From Chlorops oryzae (Eukaryota > Arthropoda > Insecta > Diptera > Chloropidae), in contig CM035806.1 in NCBI GenBank assembly GCA_020466095.1, forward strand, positions 159,707,667 through 159,771,666: a DNA stretch of 64,000 bases, in the 5' to 3' direction. This document shows, piece by piece, positions 25,411-36,825 of the stretch. Position numbers and translations under genes: made by a program. Under the pieces are notes generated by a model. The model saw only the letters and a list, made by a program, of their open reading frames with translations. It was not told the origin of the DNA and made no database searches. Position 1 is the stretch's first letter. Every line of letters starts with the position of its first letter.

Positions 25411-26787
25411 ATGTATTATTGTCTTTATTTGAGACTGTTCCGTTCGTAGAAATACAACCGGTATACCGGTAAAAACGTTCCATCACATTCGATGACCATG
25501 GGTTCCAACTTCAAAGAATCGAAACGGTTTGATATTCGTCCGAAAATCGGTCGTCCAACAATCGCTGCCACAAACAATCCAATCTATCGTCCAATCTGGC
25601 TTGCTTGTTCAACGGATTGGACTGGGTGTATTCTAAATTAAACCAGAACATCTCATAATGGCGATCTTCCAAATGTTCCTGACCTATCGAAATGTTTCAT
25701 TTTCTTTAGGCACTAGAGCAGAGAACAGCGTTCTAGAGCGGTCTCAAAAGGTGTCCTTTTTAGGGAGGTGTCTGCGAGCGGAGAGTACACTGTAAAATCA
25801 TATTAATTCTTTACAATATTCTTTTACCCCACTCCCTGGTAGTATCGATCGTCCTTACGAGCATGTGCAATTGAAATGGCTCGGATCGGAAACTAATTAT
25901 TTCGTATATTTAGTTTTTACAATCATTTCTTAATACAATCACATGTGTTTTTGTGATCATAAATCTGCCTTCAATTATTAGCTACTAGATATTTATTATT
26001 GCATTTATATGAACATTGATTTTAAATGTATCACATAACATACATACATATCGATATTCATAGAAATGGCCAATGTTGCTTGAGAATTGTATTTTTATAT
26101 TTTTCTTAAAGAAAACTTAAAAAAACTAGTTTTAGCATTATTTATTTGTTTTCAATAATTTATTTAATAAAACTTAGAAAATTAAATATATCCATTGAAA
26201 ATTGTTTTCCGAAAGAATCCAAAGGAAATAACAAAAAAGTAACATCTTTCATTGAAAATAAGTACATACCTACCTACTTGTAAGTATGTAGAAAGATATT
26301 AATGAAAACTTAGAACGCCAGAGATGAATCTAGAGGGATTCAAGGCATTGCAAATCTCTATCTCGTGATTATTTGATCCAGTTCCTTTGTGCTTCCTCTA
26401 AAATTTTGGACGGACGTTTGAACCGTTGCAACGCAAATGGCTGACCGCAGGTCAAGACTATGACGTATTGGTGCGTCCGTCGCACAGTGTCGCGAGTGTG
26501 GCCAAAAATGCCAAAAGTGAAGATTGCAAATGCTTAAAACAAAAAAAAAAAAAAACACATTCACAAAATTTTTGATTCATTTCTGAAGCGTTTTTTATAT
26601 GAAGTTTTTCATTTCTGTTTCATTTCTGACCGAACTGAAGAGAGCCCCGTAACATTCAAACTCGTTCAAACTCGTTTGGAAAGTCTTGATGTTTTTCCCC
26701 CATTGCACTTGCGCACCAGCCACTGCCGCTCGGATTCATTTCAATCGTATAAAACCTAAAATTGTTCCCAATATTTTATTAGATATA
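25411..26787. other. Intergenic AT-rich DNA
   Basis: No supported gene. At about 25,700-25,797 a piece ending GGAGAGTACACTGTA is the inverted counterpart of the element end at 6.2 kb. Confidence 0.5.
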
Positions 26788-27018
26788 CAGCCCCGATTCT
26801 AAATATTCCCGGAGAACGCATTTCCGGGGAATTTACTTCTCTCGAGATTAAAGTTCTCCTTTTTAAAATAGATAAGGTAAGGAAAAGTATGGTTTTGGGT
26901 CAAATACCCATTCCCTATCAAATTTCTTCCCTAAAATATTTGAAAAGGAAGAAATTTACTCTCGAGGAAAGTAAATTCCCCGGGAATTCGTTCTCTGGGA
27001 TTATTCAGAATCGGGCTG
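26788..27018 (-). mobile_element. MITE, copy 3 of 3 (CAGCCCGATTCTGAAT family, inverted)
   Basis: Termini CAGCCCCGATTCTAAATATT and ...CAGAATCGGGCTG are flanked by ATA on both sides. The core reads in the opposite orientation to copies 1 and 2 (TAGATAAGGTAAGGAAAAGTATG ... ATACCCATTCCCTATCAAATT). 231 bp. Confidence 0.85.
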
Positions 27019-27804
27019 ATAATAATCCTACACTCCATTTGTTTTTGAGAGTAAGATAGTAAGACAATATATGAATGTTTGTTCTTGATATTCTTCTAGC
27101 TCATATCTGTGGCAATGTCCATATACCAAATTTTGTCAACTCCATCTAAGAAAGCATTATGTACTCACCTAAACTCTGACATTAACAAAGAAAAACTACA
27201 TCCAGACCGACCTCGATTTGTCGAAATTGGGGAAAGGAATGGAAGTCAATACGCAGTAATAACACTGGACGGCAACAATTTATAAGCAATAAAATGAATA
27301 TGTGAAATCGATACATATCGACGATCCAAATCCAAATATGAAAGCAGAATTTATGTAGCACGTCTAGTTTTCCTGCTATATGCAACTTTCGGTTTCATTA
27401 GAATCGTTCGATACATCTTATAGGTATATAAAATTCTCGATTCGCGGTGTTTGTCACCAAACTCTTCCGAAACGGAAACATATTATTTTAGTCTCATAGA
27501 CGAAGTTTTAGTTGCAGTACCCGACGTATACGCAACGCAATTTTGAAATTATCTACCCAGTTGTGAAAACAAGCACGCATGCCCGAAGAATTCATGATTC
27601 ATGCCTTCTCCTGTTGTAAAACAAGAATGCATGCCAGTAGTATTCATGATTGATGCGTTCATGGTCCTGATCGATTCATGAATCCTTGAAAACACATAAC
27701 ACATTTCTTCCCTACTATGCATGAATCATTTATAGAAAAAATAAAACTTTTTTCAAATAACTTTCTCTTGCATCTAGAAAACACAGATGTAGCACTCGCG
27801 AACG

Positions 27805-27880
27805 AGATCTCTCGGTAGCCTAATGGGAGCGTGTTGGGATTTGTAACCTTGGAGGGCTTGAGTTCGATTCTTGTCGCAGG
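27805..27880 (+). mobile_element. tRNA-like head of a SINE
   Basis: Box A-like GGTAGCCTAATGG and box B-like GAGTTCGATTC are spaced as in a tRNA gene. The flanks do not pair as an acceptor stem, and AAAAGAGT and GA repeats follow, as in a SINE tail. A functional tRNA gene is therefore unlikely. Confidence 0.5.
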
Positions 27881-27924
27881 TGGAAAAATTGGGACTTCGA
27901 AAGATGCAAAGCAAAATTTGTAGA

Positions 27925-27991
27925 GTAAAATATAAAAGAGTAAAAGAGTAACAGAGTAACAGAGTAAGAGGAAATGAACTGGAGAGGAAGA

Positions 27992-28083
<92 letters not shown>

Positions 28084-28085
28084 GT
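27925..28085 (+). repeat. AAAAGAGT/ACAGAGT units then (GA)n microsatellite
   Basis: Short AAAAGAGT and AACAGAGT units run into about 95 bp of GA dinucleotides. The same AAAAGAGT octamer forms the large satellite at 39.65 kb. ORFs crossing it are repeat artefacts. Confidence 0.9.
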
Positions 28086-28089
28086 TCCT

Positions 28090-29400
28090 ATTAAATGCAC
28101 AATGGAAAAATGGTTACTTTTGCTTGTCTACGAGGGCAGCCCTTTCATGTAAGAGTAAATTTAAGAAACTGAAATGTAACTCAAAATGAAATGTAATTTC
28201 CCACTCAAATTGTTATTACAGTATAACAGTTACACTCATAAGTCGTGAAATGTACTCAATCAAATTGTAAGAAGAGAAAAAGAGAAGAAAGATCAAAAAA
28301 GGGCTCAGTTGATGTCTGAGACCCTAAGCGCATTGCCGCACCCGATTAATCATTTGTTTTTATTTTAAAAGGCACTTAGGTTTTTTTGAATTAAACTTGA
28401 TTAGTAAAAGGTCAACTCTTTTCATTTGTTATTCCCAAGATATACATACCTATATACCACCCCGGAAATTTTTGTACACATTTTTAAGGTGCACAATAGT
28501 GTAGTACATTATTTTGATTTATCTCGCGGGGTTAAGCCAGCGTTTGCAACCTCAGCGAAAACAAGGGTGTTTATGTATGACATCAGATTATAAACCTTCA
28601 AATTTCAATTGTTTTATAATATTCTTAAAAGTATGATATGCTTTGAAGGCCCTACAACGGTAGAATTTAGGTCACTTCGACTCCGACCCAAATTGGTTTG
28701 AAGTCTGGTCATTTGCAAGACAAAAATTTGGCTCAAAATAAGTAAAACTTTACTAAAATAGGTCGAATGGTTTAAATGCTGGTAAAATTTCCCTATTTGG
28801 CTTTTTGGGCAGACAGACAGACGGACGTGGTTAAGTCGTGGCTCCTCCTCTTCTCAGTACAGAATGTATCGGGTGTTAAAAGAAATCCACTATTCGATTT
28901 TGATCTATTTTTCTGCAGACGTATTTACTTTTTGAATACTCGTACAATATTTTTTATTGTTTTTGACTGGAAAAATTGACCTGGTTCCTAAGTAGAACGC
29001 GAAGTCCTTAATACTCGTATAGTTGCAATGGGTTGCACAACGATTACGGTGAGAAAAATCAATGGAAAGTTTTACAACATTTCGAGTTCATTATATAATA
29101 TTTTTTATATTTTCTTCGTTCTTAGAATAGAATTTTACTAAATTTACATTCGAAGCATGAGCTCTGAAGTGCGGCGAGCCAAAGGCAGGGGCAAGTTGAG
29201 TTTTGATCGGTTCAATTCACCTAAGGATACGTCGGTTGAGTTGAACACATTTTGGTCATATGTGGAGCACGTCCTATCGATGGTTATCATCGCAATTGAA
29301 TATCAATATTGGGATTTCGGTGTCGGAGTTGGAGCTGGAGTCGGATTAATAGGCGGGGCCGGATTCGGATTCGGAATCGGAATCGGAATCTTTGCCGTTT
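28090..29400. other. Intergenic DNA right of the microsatellite
   Basis: No supported gene. GCAGACAGACAGACGGACG at about 28,809 may be a DINE remnant. A GGAATC hexamer array lies at about 29,350-29,395, just past the stop of the minus-strand gene. Confidence 0.45.
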
Positions 29401-29404
29401 TCAC

Positions 29405-29919
29405 TTAGTGAAAATGATGGAAATCATGATGATCGAAATGATATGGATGATGATGATGATCGTAGTGCAACGGATGGTATGCCTTGATTATCGGTGCTGG
29501 ATGATACGCTTTGATGATCGGGTGTACGGCGACCGTTTTGACGACGGGTACAACGACCGGCTTGATGATCGGATGAGAGTGGACAATTGTTGAACTCTGA
29601 TGAGATATTGCCGCAGGTACATGAATTACTTTGGCCACATGCAGCGGCTCGTGATGATGTATGATTGGAAAATCAATATGATGATGATGGCCATGCAGAT
29701 AGCCGGGTCTTGCCGAAACGCTGGCAGCCAACGCGATTAGGACAATTAACTATAAAGAGAAAAAAAACGGAAGAAAATCAAATTATCGTTTAACCGCATG
29801 CGTGACTCTCAGGGACATTTAAGTCCTTTTGAAATTGTTTATCAATGGATATCCGTTCTCCTTAGAATTGAGAGTGGAAGGTGTTTTAAGAGTCCTTGTT
29901 TTTTACTCCAAAAGATCGG

Positions 29920-29951
<32 letters not shown>

Positions 29952-29991
29952 GGATCGCAATATCTACCCCTTTACTCACCAGCTTCAACAT
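29405..29991 (-). CDS. Retinin-domain (CPLCA-type) secreted protein 1, His-rich
   Basis: Two exons: 29991-29980 (ATG plus three codons, MLKL, donor GTGAGT) and 29749-29405 (acceptor TCTTTATAG). Phase-0 joining gives 118 aa. The signal peptide MLKLLIVLIALAASVSA is split by the intron. Then RPGYLHGHHHH, a retinin-type core (VPAAISHQSSTIVHSHPI), KPVVVPVVKT repeats and a His-rich tail (YDHHHHPYHFDHHDFHHFH). Retinin-domain proteins are dipteran cuticle and corneal-lens surface proteins. The His-rich ends could bind metal or aid cross-linking (inference). A TATA promoter lies about 150 bases upstream. Family recognition rests on the AISHQSSTIVHS motif. Confidence 0.85.
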
Positions 29992-30133
29992 AACTTTTTC
30001 GCTGATTGACTGACTGAGTGCCTTTGAAGTCTGGCTGGCGACTGTGATTTCTGAAAGGCTTGATATCCTTTGAATCCTCACTCAAGGAAAGCTCGAAATC
30101 AGTGTGAAGTTCTAAGTCGCGTAACGAGATTCC

Positions 30134-30171
30134 AACTGATGTCTTGTAGCGGCGCATCACCTTCTTTTATA
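30134..30171 (-). promoter_or_regulatory. Core promoter of retinin-like gene 1
   Basis: On the minus strand TATAAAAG (30171-30164) is followed about 34 bases on by an initiator ATCAGTT with +1 near 30137. This places a roughly 145-base 5' UTR before the ATG at 29991. Confidence 0.65.
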
Positions 30172-31820
30172 TTGTAATTCTTCGTGTATGGCGTAAAAAG
30201 GCTTTTTGTTGTTGTAAAATTCTGCATGAATAGCTGAAAAGCAGAAGAAGAAGAAGCAGAAAAAACCAGCAAAATTCTCCAAAGCTTCGATGGCAAAGCG
30301 ACCTTAGGCGGCAGACACCGCGGCTGGGGCTGAGGCTGGGGCAGAGGCAGGTGCATTGCTGAGCAATTATCAGCATTAGCCTCAGTTCGTATGTTCGGCA
30401 GCAAGATTACTCCATTTTCTGTGGTGGCAGCTGCAATTGTCTGAATTTGAATGCTCCAACGTCTAATGCTTCTAGACCCACAGTCATTTGCGTGTATCGC
30501 CGAGTCGTACTGTATCTGTACATCCGCCGTTGTGTCAAGCACGGCATTGATACTAGCCCCCCGAGCTTAGCACATTGTATCCGACTATATCTGCTGGCAA
30601 ATTCGCGAGAAAAAAAACCCTAGCCGGGGGGCAGATGCGTCCGAAAAGGGATTCAAATGAATTTTGTTGCCGGGTTTTTTTTTTTTTTTTTGGTTTTTCA
30701 ATTCTTTGAGAATTTTAATGAGAATCCTTACGGAAGTCGTTCTCTTTCAGTTACTCGGCGGGGTAAAATTAAAGCCAATCAACTCACCCTCAAATTTCTA
30801 TTTATACTTGAAACTCGATACCCACTCCTCCGCCCAAAACGTTGCCGTTTGTTTGGCACTTGCTGTACCCCTCGGCATAGCCATCGGGGAACTCACATCG
30901 GTAGCGACCTCATGGACCGTTGCTCGCGAGCGTTCCGATGGCGTTATCGTTACCGATTAAAGTTTTGTTTTCCTTTTCATTGTTCTTTTTATTTTATTTA
31001 TTTTTTATTTCGATTATTTTTATTTTTATTTTATTTTGATTTTTTTTTTTTTTTTTTTTTTTTTTTGAAAGCCTTTGAGTCTGGGTATGAGGTCTTGATT
31101 GTCTGTTAGTAAGCTACTCAAGATTGTTAGTTTTTGCCAATGACATTCGGCATTCGACACGACAGCCAGATGTAGCAAAACAAAAAAAATGAAACCGCAT
31201 GTGGACTGCGCTATGAATCTGCCGTGCCATGCGAACCGACAAAGTCGAAAGAAGAAAACCAAAAAACAATTCTCAGTCTCCTAAAAGTAATGCCATTTCG
31301 GCAATTCGGGTAATCTTGAAACAGAAAATCCCATAAAGCCTAATGGAATCAATTTTTTATTAGCTGTGCTCTGTCGAACTAACTGACATTTTTTCAGTCC
31401 GTGATTTGCCAGGAAAACGTCAATGGATTTAAGCTATATAAACCAAAACTTTCCGAAAAGAAAAATTATTCTTTCGCAATATAACCCACCGAAATTCAGC
31501 CCTTTGCTGTAGTGCTCTGAGTTAGATCTCTTACCCTGAAATATATAGTCTTTGCGGGACTTAAGATCAATCGATTTCGGACACACATAAGTAAGCACCC
31601 ACAGAAATCAGAGTCCCAAGAAAGTTCTTTTCAATGGGATATCAATATATGTATGTATGGGCTTTTACTGAAAAGCTACTGGGCTTTTTGTCGCGTCCGT
31701 ATATATTTGCTTGCTTTCCGGATCTGCATAAAATATTTCCTATATATAAAAGTCCACATGAATTACTCAATTAAGTGTCGCGTCCGTGTAAAGTGTCCAT
31801 TTGGTGTCAAAACTTTATGC
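30172..31820. other. Non-coding DNA between retinin gene 1 and the hAT nest
   Basis: GC-richer, non-repetitive blocks at about 30,280-30,560 and 30,770-30,960 have open frames on both strands but no signal peptide, domain or splice logic. A minus-strand TATAAATAG at about 30,797-30,805 could mark another promoter. No gene is supported. Confidence 0.4.
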
Positions 31821-32453
31821 TAGTGATGCCACGAATATTGATTTGGCCGAATACCGAATATTCAATCACCATCTCGGCCGAATAACGAATATTCGGCGAC
31901 CCAATATTCAGTACGCAGTAAAGACATCAAGGGCCCACTCGTTTCATATTGCGACCATATGGTGTCAAGACCAGACCTGTAGAGAAGGCGGTGGAAAAGG
32001 GGGATTTTGCCTCGGGCCCGGGCTTTTTGAAGGGACCCACATTTGGCAAGGGGATTTCATTTTTTTTTTTTTTGGTCCGACATTTCTCTGACGACCCCGG
32101 AAAAAAATCCCGCGGGCACCAAATTTCTCGCTACGGGCCTGGTCAAGACCAAAGCTGCCACCGAAAAATGTACCAAGTTTTTTAATGTTTTCAGATAAAA
32201 TTTTGAAAGAGCTACTATTTATTAAATATTTCTAATGATTAAATAACAAATGTGCTGTAATTTTTAGTTCTCTTTAATCAAATTGATTTACTTTATTATG
32301 CAAAAAATGTAATTCTTAGTTACTTCTGATATTTTTCGTAACTTTTCTCTATTATTCGATATTCGGCCGAATATTTTGACTATTCCCAATAATGAAAAAA
32401 AAGTCCGTATTGGCCGAATACCGAATAGTGGCCGAATATTCGTGGCATCACTA
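31821..32453. mobile_element. hAT-like element (TAGTGATGCCACGAATATTCGG ends) with nested insertion
   Basis: The left end TAGTGATGCCACGAATATTG and right end CGAATATTCGTGGCATCACTA are inverse complements with GGCCGAATA repeats inside. Flanks CTTTATGC and ATTTATAC match at 6 of 8 positions, as an aged 8-bp hAT duplication. No transposase ORF remains, and the middle is interrupted by a second hAT element. Confidence 0.7.
31972..32141. mobile_element. 170-bp hAT MITE nested in the larger hAT element
   Basis: Begins CAGACCTGTAGAGAAGG and ends CTCGCTACGGGCCTG (imperfect inverse). It is flanked by exact 8-bp duplications GTCAAGAC (31964-31971 and 32142-32149). This dates it as a later insertion into the element at 31,821-32,453. 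Confidence 0.85.
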
Positions 32454-32672
32454 ATTTATACAGTGATTCTCCGCATAGCTAGACGCTCAATTGCATACTC
32501 TTTTTGTCTGATTGTGAGAAGGAGACACATATAACCATATACATATGTCACTCTCATAGATATTGCACGGGACGTTTCTCGCCAGTTAGAAAGAGATATT
32601 ACCCGGCAGGCAAAAAAAAAGAGCGAGAGAGAAATACTTTTGGTGAGTACCCAAGTGAAAAATGCTCATTTT

Positions 32673-32865
32673 GGTGGGTACCCAGACCGTGGTGGGTACC
32701 CAAGACCGTGGTGGGTACCCAAGACCGTGGTGGGTACCCAAGACCGTGGTGGGTACCCAAGACCGTGGTGGGTACCCAAGACCGTGGTGGGTACCCAAGA
32801 CCGTGGTGGGTACCCAAGACCGTGGTGGGTACCCAAGACCGTGGTGGGTACCCAAGACCGTGGTG
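32673..32865. repeat. Minisatellite, ten 19-bp units with GGTACC
   Basis: Ten tandem copies of GGTGGGTACCCAAGACCGT; the first is one base short and a degenerate unit lies at about 32,641. Units are otherwise identical, which points to recent expansion or homogenisation. Because 19 is not a multiple of 3 and no unit carries a stop, all frames on both strands stay open and create spurious ORFs. Confidence 0.95.
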
Positions 32866-32869
32866 AAAA

Positions 32870-34520
32870 GAGCCAAATGGAAACGGCTCCTGAGTGACAT
32901 ACATACATATATATAGTTATATATGGTAGGAGATGTCAGCTTATCCTCGATGGAATCAAAAGGCAAACAATGAGATCTTTAAGCCTTAAATTGTTTTGCT
33001 TGAGAGAACTGCCCGGCTAAGGATTGTATCCGTAATGGCGAAGACACAATCAGCAACGTCCGCCACCAGTTTCTGTACATGGGACTCTAATTGATTGAAG
33101 CCTATGCAAAATGTAGGGTGAAATGCATTCGTCAAATGCCGAAAGAGTATAGAAGTCATTTGTACATAATTGGGTTGTCTTGAACACGAACAAAAGCAGC
33201 AAAAGGAAAAAGGAAAACAAACTGCGAACGCCATTCATTGTCTATTTCACAGTTGCCAAAATAGAAACGGAATGATTGCGTATTTATTTGAATATCGCAT
33301 GAGAAAAAAGTATTGGCAACAACAAAAGCAACAACGAAAAACAAAAAAACAAAAAAAACAAAAAAAAAATGCCAAAGAGAAACAAAAACAGGTGAACGAA
33401 AACCAACAGAAAAAAAAACAAACGATATTCACAATGGAAAATTCACAAAAATAAACAAACGAGCTTTTTTGTTTCTGTTGACTGTTGCATTGTCGCTTTG
33501 CTAACAGCGGTTTCTTCTCATCCGATCCGATCTCTCTTCCTCTTCGCCCTCTCACCAAGGCTTTTGATTATTCTCTTCTATGAGGCGTTAAAAACAAAAC
33601 ATTGTTTTTGTAACGAGGCTTGAGGGTAATTAGACCGAGATATGAACGAACACACACACACACACAGACACACACCCAATACAAGAGTTTTGGGAGCCCA
33701 TTGGATTTTGTCCCCGATGGTCGATGGATATCCAACATGTAAATATCGCACTCTTCTCGTGGATGACGTGTCGGCCGCTGTCGTTGTCATTGCCGCCCCC
33801 CCCTCTCCCTTCTCATTTGCTGGTTGTCGTTCGCTGCTAGCGCAATTGAAAGAATTGAGCCAGTTGATTCGGCACCGTGCAAAAGGCCTTCATTCGAATT
33901 GTGCATAGATTTGGATTAGAAGCGAGACACGATCGGCTTGCTGCTGACTCGATTCTTATCGTCGTTCGTGTTGAAGCAAATGAGTCGAGTCGAGCCGAGC
34001 TGAGCCGAGGCGATCTGATTGTTGCGTCGCTTCTGTTTACTGCTGCTGTTGGTGCTGCTGCGGTGGCTGTGACTGTTGATGTTGATCGTCATTATGATTA
34101 TCAACAATGATGTTGCAATTGTACAAAAAAAAAAAAAAGGAAAAACCAAAATAAACCTTAAAAAATAAAAGCCCAAAAAATGCCAAAGCACATATTAATT
34201 AACCCTCTTTGATTTTTACGATATTTTGACGTGGTAACATCAACGCGGGACGCCAACTCTCAAATACCGAAAATTTGCGGAAAATCCGAAATACAAAAAA
34301 AAAAAAATTTTTTTTTTTGTTCCAAAAAATAATGTTGACCTGGTATGGAAACACAATGGTAATGTTTGTTGACATTTTTTCGTTCTAGTTTATCGATATC
34401 AAGCGGTGACAACATCTCCGTTGAATGTCCTTCACCTTTTCCATCGAGAGCTCGAAATGTTGCACAGTTTGATATAGAAACGATATTTCAATTGCAACAC
34501 ACATACAACATCTTCATGTA
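32870..34520. other. Non-coding stretch with GC-rich patch
   Basis: No supported gene. AAC/AAAAC-rich low-complexity lies at 33,320-33,460 and a CA microsatellite at about 33,648-33,675. A GC-rich, GTCGA/GCTG-rich patch at about 33,830-34,100 looks like a promoter or 5' UTR region, but no start or splice site decides it. Confidence 0.4.
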
Positions 34521-34524
34521 ACTG

Positions 34525-34910
34525 CCCTGCAGGAAGCCTGTCGCCATATGGCCCCATGTCTATATTGACGTCAATATAGACAAGAGAACTAGTTCCAGCG
34601 TCAACAGTATTTATAGGCGGCGCGTCATTAAAGAAACTGTACTGTCAAGAGGTATGTATAGTTCATCTTTATTGACAATGTCAACAACGTGTCTCCTTAT
34701 AAAGCGAAAGAGTACCTCATTTTGTCTACATAATAGTACCGACGTCAATAGGTCGTCAATAGTTTTTCGGTCTACTGTTGACATTCAATGACAAGTCAAT
34801 GTAAAATGTCAATAACGTAAAGCAATGCGACGGGTATAACTGGTCAGTAGTACTGTTGACGCAGTCAGTAGAGAAAGAGTATAGATTCACTATTGACATT
34901 TCCTGCAGGG
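34525..34910. mobile_element. 386-bp MITE with CCCTGCAGGAA termini
   Basis: Ends CCCTGCAGGAA and TTCCTGCAGGG are inverse complements. The interior is rich in short inverted GTCAATAT/ATTGAC motifs. The core CCTGCAGG is itself palindromic, so the evidence is only the 11-bp extension and the compositional change. No duplication is seen. Confidence 0.45.
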
Positions 34911-35595
34911 TGTTTTAAAAAAAGTGTTGAAAATCGTTGAACGATGAATTGCCGTTGAAGATGGCTGGCACGTGCAAATTGGAAGCCAAGGTCAAATCCT
35001 TTCAAACTCATGTTAATTCGAAATCCAATCGAGATTTTTTTTTTTTTTGGTTCATTAAAGGCAAAGACATAATCGTAAAGGTCAACTCTTCGAACAGGTG
35101 CACTAGTTCCAAATGGCACTGTGCCGATCACATTGAATCGTTGATTCCGCTTGAGCTTGCGCTTGCGCTGGCCAATAGTCGCCAAGTCGCGGATCCTTTG
35201 CGAACATTGTGGAAAGTGTGCAAGACCAGTCATGGCCACAGCAGCTAAATTTAGGCATCATCATCTTGAGGAAAATTTAAGCAGCATTGAGAAGAACTCT
35301 GCTGGGCTATTTGACGGCATCGTCGAACAAAGTTGAGTATCCCCCAGGTGCAATTAGAATGAACTGCAGCCCCTCCCAAGGCATATATGCATACATAAGT
35401 AAGCACTTGCGATTGCTATATGCGTTCTCCGGCTTTTGAGAAGTTGTTGAGCTATTGTATGAACGACAGAAAGTTTGACGAGCTAATTTCGTTGGCTACA
35501 TTGAAAACAAAAAAGCTCTAGATTTAATTTTCATTGCGTCCTTTATTCGATTTGATAAGAAATCATTCGTTTTGTGCGGAGGATTGATGGAATGT

Positions 35596-35601
35596 TTTAT
35601 T
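35596..35601 (-). terminator. Poly(A) signal AATAAA of retinin-like gene 2
   Basis: AATAAA on the minus strand 14 bases past the TGA at 35615. It is unusually close, but a second AATAAA follows about 45 bases further on and may be the one used. Confidence 0.5.
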
Positions 35602-35614
35602 GGAATTTAATCAT

Positions 35615-36084
35615 TCATTTGATCCAACCCGAATGACTGGGACTCCAGTCCAGTCCAACTCCATGGCTGTAGAGGCTGTCATAGCCATGTCCAGCGTAGA
35701 CTGTGGGCAGAGCAACACTTTCCGACGGAAGGTACGATGTCTTAAGGACATGGGCCGGGTAAGCAGTTTTCCAAATGGGTGCATGCTTATAAACGGGCCG
35801 TAAATACGGACGTTTCTCATGTATGATCGTCTGACTTTGATGCGAAATCGCTGACGGCAGATGGACGGTAGTATGCCCCACGATTGTCGGAGCGTACTCC
35901 AAATGATGTCCGTAGGTGGGTAGCCATGTATCGTCCAAATAACTTGGACGAGCTTTCGCTAGGCCACTGAACGCAACCAGGGCAAATGCTATCTAAAAAA
36001 AAAAAAAAAAAAACGATGAACATTCAAATCGTTTCAAAGGCCTGCAGATGCCGGAAAAATATCCAAACTTACAATCATCCACAT
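35615..36084 (-). CDS. Retinin-domain (CPLCA-type) secreted protein 2
   Basis: Exon 1 is 36084-36073 (MWMI, donor GTAAGT). An 80-nt intron ends in TTTTTTTTAG and exon 2 is 35992-35615. Phase-0 joining gives 129 aa. The split signal peptide MWMIIAFALVAFSGLAKA precedes RPSYLDDTW. The core HLPSAISHQSQTIIHEKRPY matches gene 1's VPAAISHQSSTIVHSHP, marking the retinin family. The remainder is Tyr/His/Pro-rich (YLRPVYKHAPIWKTAYP). It is probably a cuticle component secreted by epidermis; tissue is unknown. Gene 1 lies about 6 kb away on the same strand with the same exon plan, so the two are likely paralogues. Confidence 0.85.
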
Positions 36085-36155
36085 GATGATGCTGCTCCAC
36101 TGTTGGATGGTAAATTCAAATTTGATTCTATAGAAGTGCGTGGTTGAAACCCGAC

Positions 36156-36189
36156 TGGATGGTGAACCAACAAAATTCGTTTCTTTATA
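36156..36189 (-). promoter_or_regulatory. Core promoter of retinin-like gene 2
   Basis: Minus-strand TATAAAG (36189-36183) sits about 33 bases before a TCCAGTC initiator with +1 near 36156. This leaves a roughly 70-base 5' UTR to the ATG at 36084. Confidence 0.6.
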
Positions 36190-36825
36190 AACGTTAGGCC
36201 TCATATAACCCATTGCTGGGGTCTGAGACTTGGGCTAGCAAAAAAATTTCCGCATTAAATGGACCCGTCATACTTCAGTTGGCCCAGACAATCAGTCCAT
36301 AATTTTCCAAAAAATTCTCTGCTTTTAAGCAGGAAGTTCGCTTTTCGATCTCGTTTGACCATTTTCTATTGAAAAAGCTGGCATGCTTCAATCTTGGCGA
36401 ACAGTCAGCAACGCGGCTGACATTTGCTACGACTAACATCTTGACCAACATTGCATTCATTGGGACGGCCTTTGTATTTTGTAGAAGTCTTTGGCGCATT
36501 TTCACGAGTTAGCCGAGGGTATATGGTGTCTATGCGTCCAAGTGAAACGTCAACAATTGCTTGAATGGTACTCGTAGAAAGAGTCGAGCTACAGGCACAA
36601 AATTCAGTATTTCGGTTCAGCGAGATATGTTTAAGACAGCCGAAGCTTAAGAGTACACATGATCGGATCATTTTCTTTTATTGAAATCACATTAATTGTT
36701 TTAAGGCCCTTTATATTCATCACAAGCTACAGAAATTCTCCTGGATAATTTTTCTGGTTCTTGGACCTGTTAAAGAAAAAACAAAAAAACAAAAAAATTC
36801 CAAAAATTATTGCTATTCATTTATG

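Noticed and set aside
27805..27880. Possible functional tRNA gene
   Set aside because: A and B boxes are present but the acceptor arm does not pair; SINE-type tail follows.
27774..28189. Arg/Glu and Ser/Leu repeat ORFs on both strands
   Set aside because: Products of the (GA)n tract.
30099..30542. 147-aa minus-strand ORF upstream of retinin gene 1
   Set aside because: Overlaps that gene's TATA box and 5' region; no signal peptide, domain or splice support.
32504..32966. Five overlapping ORFs with PRPWWVPKTVVGTQDRGG-type repeats
   Set aside because: Caused by the stop-free 19-bp minisatellite on both strands.
32986..33558. Lys/Gln- and Phe/Cys-rich ORFs
   Set aside because: Low-complexity AAC/AAAAC tract translated in several frames.
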